A DNA stretch of 24,948 nt. Origin: Willaertia magna. Its lineage: Eukaryota > Heterolobosea > Eutetramitea > Acrasida > Naegleriidae. A program made the position numbers and the translations under genes. Location of the stretch: the NCBI GenBank assembly GCA_902984215.1, contig CADWAF010002107.1, forward strand, positions 1 to 24,948, in the 5' to 3' direction. How positions within the stretch are numbered: position 1 is the stretch's first letter; each line of letters starts with the position of its first letter. This document shows positions 20,250 to 24,948 of this stretch, in pieces. Below the pieces are notes generated by a model, which had not been told where the DNA came from, did not search any database, and saw only the letters and a program-made list of their open reading frames with translations.

Positions 20250-21566
20250 ATTTGATTAAAACTATAGCTAGAATCTATAATTTATATCTAAAAGATGATC
20301 ATTAAAAAATTTGATTATTGAGACTATTACTTCAATTTTTCTAAAATCTAAAAGAACTATAACTTTTAAATCTTCTATATTATAATCATTAAAAATAATT
20401 ACTTTTAATAATTTATAGTCCAAACTCAGTTTTTTTAATCTAAAATATTAATTTAGAATCCATTTTAGTTAATGTTTTAAAATTTATACTATTGATTACG
20501 CATAAATATTTAAGTAAAAAAACAATTTTAGACATAGTGACAACTATGAATTGATATAAAAATATGAATTTAGTATTGATTAATAATAATACTTTATTTA
20601 CTTTACCAAATACACTAACTTTACCTCCAAATCAACCTTTAATAGTACTTAATTAAGATTCTAAATACTTTAAAACTTTATAGTTATTAATTAATTGGTC
20701 ATTAATGTATATTTTAGCCTTAGATTTATTGTTAAAAGATGTTTTATTCTAAGATAAAAAGTAAAATGTATATTTACTTGCATTACTAGGTTATACAAAT
20801 TATCTAATATTTTGTTCATACTTTTTTATAATTATTATAATGTCATCAACATACTTTAATAAGATTACTTTGATATCACATATTGATATTCCTTTAAATT
20901 GGTCCAGTTAAAATATTAAAATAAATATTGAATAAAAAAGATTAAATAAGTTCCCAAAAGAACTTTTAATCCAATTTTAAAATAAAAAGAAAATTTATCT
21001 TTAGATAGTACAACAATACTTTGATTAGAAATCATGTTGTAAATAGTTCTATATAAACTTTTATTAACATTTAAATTTTAAATATTATTGAATTGATTTT
21101 TTATTATAGTTTTAACTACTATTAAATGATTCAAAATAGAAGCTTTATATTCAAATTTTTTTAACAATCATGTATAATGCTAAATTAATTTATGGCTTTT
21201 ATAAGTTGGTAATTAATGATTGTTGAATATAATCTATATACAGTTGAAAAAATAACTATAAGTCTGAATTTTTTTAACTCTTTTGGTGATTAAATTTTAA
21301 ATAGCGACAACAATAAATTTACTTTATAAAATTTAAGTAACAGTTTATTTTTAATCTAGTTATTAAAAAATTTAGCCAAGTTTTCATAAGTTTTATCATT
21401 AAAATTTTTTATAAGTACTACAAAAATATTATTATAACTTTGTATTGAGTTTTTGAATTCTTTTATAAAATTTTTAACTTCAGCTCCAAAAATTTCACTG
21501 AATTTCTATTTAGTTAGAAATTTATGTATAAAGTTGTTTAAATCTATAGTTAAGTCTCTCAAAAAT
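20250..21566 (-). pseudogene. Non-LTR-type reverse transcriptase fragment, 5' truncated
   Basis: Read on the minus strand with TAA/TAG as Gln. From 21566, one frame gives a region upstream of RT (GAEVKNFIKEFKNSIQSYNN, YENLAKFFNNQIKNKLL), then SPKELKKFRLIVIFSTVYRL (about 21290-21230), matching the 'IPK...RPIsLlst.yK' block of non-LTR RTs, and STIINYQLIKAINQF. After frame changes come FKIGLKVLLGTYLI (about 20960), resembling the 'GvkQGsplSp' block, and LLKYVDDIIIIIKKYEQN with the YVDD catalytic motif at 20842-20853. A decayed thumb-like region follows to about 20250. No endonuclease is visible; the 5' side stops at the junction with element 3. Tetrahymena germline DNA is known to contain non-LTR (REP) elements; identity with REP is not shown here. 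Confidence 0.75.
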
Positions 21567-22371
21567 ATATTATTTATAGATCATCCATGTTTTTTAATTT
21601 ACAACAATGCTTCTAATTGCGCTATATTTTTAACAGAAATGATGTCTAAAAGTAATGACAAATTGATAAAAAAACAATATGTTATATGTATTTTAGGTTT
21701 TAAAATTCGCTTGTTTTCAAAAAAAATTTCAATAAAGCTGAAGCATAAGTAGATAATTATTTAAACAAATTAGATAGCATTTTAAAAAAACATAAAAACT
21801 TTTGTTTTGGTTTCTTGAAATTATTAATACTTATTTATTTACTCAAAGTCTTAACCTTAGATGCTTAATATAAAAAAGATTAATAAACATTATTCAATAT
21901 ATAACAATTGTGTGTTGTTATTTATATGATGAATTGGAGTAAAATATATATTTTATTTTCTCATTTATTAAAAACAAGATAGTAAATAATATTAACCATA
22001 ATTTGAATATTTTAGTTAAAGAAAAATTATTATTTTTTATTCCTGTATTTAATTAAAATAAGTAATACAGTCATTTATTTAATTGTAGTTCAGCTAATGT
22101 TGTACTTAGATTTTTAAATTTTTCTAATGAACATATAAAACTTAAAAATAGTAATCATATAATTTATGAATTTTTTACACCATTTTCTTCCAGAAACCAA
22201 TTGAGAGAACATTTGTTTGAAAATTTATTATTGAGTTATTTTTATAATCGTAGTTATATAATTAGATTATTTAAGTTCTTTTGTAGTAAAACTAGATATA
22301 TCAGAAGTTGTTTGAAAGTAATTGTGGTAAATAGTAAATTGTTAAACATAGATATGATGTGTCAAGATTAA
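21567..22371 (+). pseudogene. Gene A'' : truncated, decayed copy of gene A
   Basis: DNA similarity to A' starts abruptly near 21567 (TTTATAGATCATC shared with about 11010) and is then colinear to the end, TAA 22369-22371 after MCQD. The first two thirds of gene A are missing. The remaining part has many TAA Gln codons and frame changes (near 21730 and elsewhere). It keeps FYNRSYIIRLFKFF-like and NIDMMCQD-like endings. The left edge coincides with the 5' edge of the RT fragment. Confidence 0.7.
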
Positions 22372-22448
22372 TATATTGTTTTTCTATTTTTTTTCTTTAT
22401 AATAATAAAACAAATTATTGAATGAACTTTACTAAATTTTGAGAAAAA

Positions 22449-23862
22449 ATGCCAAAATAATAAGATAACAATAAAGAAAAATCAAAACATATAAAAAAAT
22501 CTAAAGTAAACAAATTTGTGGAGTAAATAGAAAGGTTAAAATTAATTGAAGAAGTAAAGTGAAAAATGAGAAAATATAAAAAATTAGAAAACAAAATAAT
22601 TGTTAAAGAATCTTCTAAAGCATTTATTGTATCAATTAAAAAAAATAAAAAAGAACAGATTGATAATTTTAATGTAAACAAATTTTAAGAGAACTATAAT
22701 TTTTCTAATTTTTATAAATCATAAAAAACTTAACAAGAAAAAACACTGAAAATTGTTTTCAATGAAAAAAAAAAAATACAATAAGTTAAAAATTATGAAA
22801 TACAAGAAGTTGATGAAGAAAATAATTTGAATAATGATGAACAGGATGATTTATTTGAAAAAAAAACATGGTTATTCATTATTAATTAAATTTAAAAACG
22901 TTAATGAAAAAAATAAAGTAACAATTTGTACTAATTTTATATTTAAAGTTATAACAAAAGAGATTAATAAATATAACATTAGTATTAGACTTTTTATATA
23001 TGGTTAATGAAAAAAAAAGAAATAATATTTACTTTAAAGAATAAAAAAATTTACATTATAATTTTATATACTATTTATAACTTTTTTAAGACCCTTTCTA
23101 AAAGTAATACAACAATAAGTATAAGCATCAATAATTACAACATTATTCATTCAAAAACTATCTGTTATTGAAAAATCTGTAACTATTTTAAAAGCGGTAC
23201 CGCAACAAGTAATTACTAAACATGGTTTAAAAATTTTAAGTTTTTTAAACAATTCTTTCAAAACTAATAGTGTATAAAAACAGTTATTTGAATTTTTATG
23301 TAAAGATTCTCATTTTAATGAAAAGAATTTAAATAAACTATCAAACATTTTGAAAGTAGCTTCTTTTTATAAGAAAAACTATGAGCTTCTTAAAGAAAAA
23401 TATGAAAAAGTAATATCAATAATTGAAATATTTAATGAATTATATAATAATATTGTTAATTGGTAAGTAAAAAATTCTAAATAAATAAACAAAATATCAA
23501 AAAAATTTACAATGAAGAAAGAAACAGATGTTGTTGAAAGAAGTTATTATTGTAGATTTATTTTTGAGAGAGTTTGTGATATTAATAAGGAAGGAATGGA
23601 TTATTTATTAAATGAAAAGAATATTTATAATAGATTTATTTTTATTGCAAAGAAATTATTTTTAGGTGATTTATTAGTTGGTATTTTAGATTTTAATAAG
23701 TTTTTAATTGCCTAAAAAGAAAAGGTTTATAATATAACATATGAAATTAAAGTATGTTATGAAGGATTACAATTTAAGAAAGAGATTTATTTTAAGAGAA
23801 AAAGAAAGAATTTAAATGAGCAATTTAGAAAGATGTCTAAGTTTTCTGAAGAAGATAAGTAA
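22449..23862 (+). pseudogene. Gene B'' : decayed copy of gene B with internal deletion
   Basis: It begins at an ATG at the same place as B' (after an A-run), follows B' colinearly with more stop-like codons and frame changes, and lacks the counterpart of about 12566-13173 (about 600 bp, including the Thr/Pro repeat); the join is near 23113. The best preserved part is 23512-23715 (KETDVVERSYYCRFIFERVC, NEKNIYNRFIFIAKKLF). It ends EEDK-TAA at 23860-23862, the same end as B'. Confidence 0.7.
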
Positions 23863-24018
23863 TTTTGGACATTTATTGGTTTTTTTAGAATTAGATTTTT
23901 ATTTTTTTTAATTTTTTTTTTAAATTTTGGACATTGCGGTTTTCAGGAATTAGATATTTTATTTATTTTATTTTTTTTTTAATTTAGGACATTATAGTTT
24001 TAAGATTTTATACTTTTT

Positions 24019-24375
24019 TCACAATAAAATCTATTTTTTTTTCCACTGCACCTCCATTGAACACTTTTTTTTGTGCCCATTAGGAAATGGTAGTATTTTT
24101 CTAGCATGGCTCAAAAATGAGTTGTTGGGTTTTTGTTTTAATTTAGATAATTTCTTTTTTAATTTTTGTATTTGTTCATCTTTTTGTTTAATTAATCTAT
24201 TAATCTTTTCTGTATCAATGGTTAACACTTGATTATTATTAGTATTTCCATTTATAGTATTATTTGTAATTATATTTCTTTGACTTCCATCATATTGTAC
24301 AATTTGTTTTAATAAATAAGTAATTTTTTGTTCATTTCCTTTTTGTAATTTAATTAATTTTCTTTCATAAACCAT
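24019..24375 (-). CDS. Gene D: small coiled-coil protein convergent with B''
   Basis: ATG 24375 opens 118 codons to TGA (24021-24019), with one TAG (24033-24031) as Gln near the end. The order is a charged N-terminus (MVYERKLIKLQKGNEQK), an Asn/Thr-rich linker (NTINGNTNNNQ), a strong coiled-coil-like heptad region (IKQKDEQIQKLKKKLSKLKQ), and a basic tail (HKKKCSMEVQWKKK). The C-terminal 30 codons are repeated, with changes, on the minus strand downstream of B', so D belongs to the transposon family. Upstream sequence in other frames is also coding-like, so the true N-terminus may be longer and frameshifted. Function unknown; dimerisation is inferred from the heptads. Confidence 0.5.
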
Positions 24376-24948
24376 TTCTTTAATGATTGTTTTTTACTAT
24401 ATTCATCTTATTTTAATTCAATTACTTTTTCAAAATATTAACTTAATTTTCCTATAAACAATTTGTTGTTTAACTTTATATTTATTATTGGATTGCCATA
24501 TAAACAAAATTTAATTATCCACAAAAATGTTATTTGTTAACAATAATTAAATTCTGTTATTATGATTATAATAGTTATTATTGCTAAAAGGAATTTGTTT
24601 TTCTATTAATTGTAAGTAATTATTTAATAATCTACTTAGGTATTCCTTAATTACACATTTTAAATTTAACAAACTTTGTAAAGTATTTCTTTTTAATAAT
24701 TGTTCTAACAATTACGATAATTTTCTTTGTATTTCTTACCCTCAGTTTGTTCTTCTGTTTGTTCTTCTGTTTTTTGGTTTTAAAACTATAGTAATTTTAC
24801 AAAAAACTTTACAAAAAAATCACAAATAAAAAAAAATTGTATCCGTATCCACCATTCTTCTCGGAACCATTACATTCTAAATCTTTATAATAACAACATG
24901 ATAAATAACCGTATAGCCATTAACTTGACAAGTTTATTAAATTATTAA
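24376..24948 (-). pseudogene. Possible frameshifted N-terminal extension of gene D
   Basis: Going upstream of D on the minus strand, coding-like text changes frame several times: DEYSKKQSLKKWFMKEN (about 24410-24360, overlapping the start of D in another frame), then LLEQLLKRNTLQSLLNLKCV and VIKEYLSRLLNNYLQLIEKQ (about 24720-24600), then EEQTEEQTEGKKYKENY (about 24770-24720). TAA/TAG must be Gln. The leucine-rich helical character suggests one larger decayed protein ending in D. No start could be fixed; nothing else is seen to the right edge. Confidence 0.35.

Noticed and set aside
1..24948. AT-rich bacterium such as Mycoplasma, or Dictyostelium/Plasmodium
   Set aside because: Genes need TAA/TAG as Gln with TGA as stop, and carry spliceosomal-type introns; these hosts use TAA/TAG as stops.
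1..24948. tRNA, rRNA or telomeric repeats
   Set aside because: No GC-richer block with cloverleaf arms and no tandem G-rich telomere repeat was seen by eye; a covariance search was not possible here.

Overview
The window is about 80% A+T and reads as ciliate nuclear DNA, most likely germline (micronuclear) DNA of a Tetrahymena-like species. The main evidence is the code. Several genes stay open only if TAA and TAG mean Gln, and three of them stop cleanly at TGA: the small gene at 5315-5521, the intron-rich gene M at 14394-17917, and gene P ending at 20021. Asn/Gln/Ser/Thr-rich stretches, AAAAATG-type starts and AT-rich GTAAGT...AG introns agree. The density of broken transposons suggests germline-limited DNA. 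Assignment to genus is inference.

Layout: three copies of one transposon family dominate. Element 1 (1-about 5.6 kb) has the N-terminus of a leftward transposase (1-463, running off the window), a divergent promoter, rightward genes A (655-2916) and B (2970-5144), and a small convergent gene E (5315-5521). Element 2 (6.8-about 14.2 kb) has the same order but is decayed: a nearly full-length tnp2-type (CACTA/EnSpm-like) transposase pseudogene (9075-6804, minus), an extra small gene C (9310-9722), then broken A' and B'. Element 3 (21.57-24.4 kb) is a 5'-truncated, more decayed A''-B'' pair followed by a convergent coiled-coil gene D.

Between elements 2 and 3 lie two intron-containing genes of unknown function, M (minus, nine exons) and P (plus, several exons), which diverge from about 18.1 kb. 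Every intron of M carries a copy or variant of one 18-bp perfect palindrome, TTTAATATTAATATTAAA, and the last intron of P does too. I found no copy elsewhere in the window apart from one inside P. Downstream of P is a decayed non-LTR-type reverse transcriptase fragment (21566 to about 20250, minus, with a YVDD motif) that abuts the truncated end of element 3.

The tnp2 protein presumably moves the element. A and B are always adjacent, in the same order and orientation, so they are candidate accessory or DNA-binding partners, but neither matches a family I recognise. Two points deserve attention. First, A and B use CAA almost exclusively for Gln, and their homology ends at TAA in all three copies, unlike the neighbouring genes. 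Second, M's introns share one palindromic repeat. Many frame breaks fall in A/T homopolymers, so some apparent pseudogene lesions could be sequencing errors.
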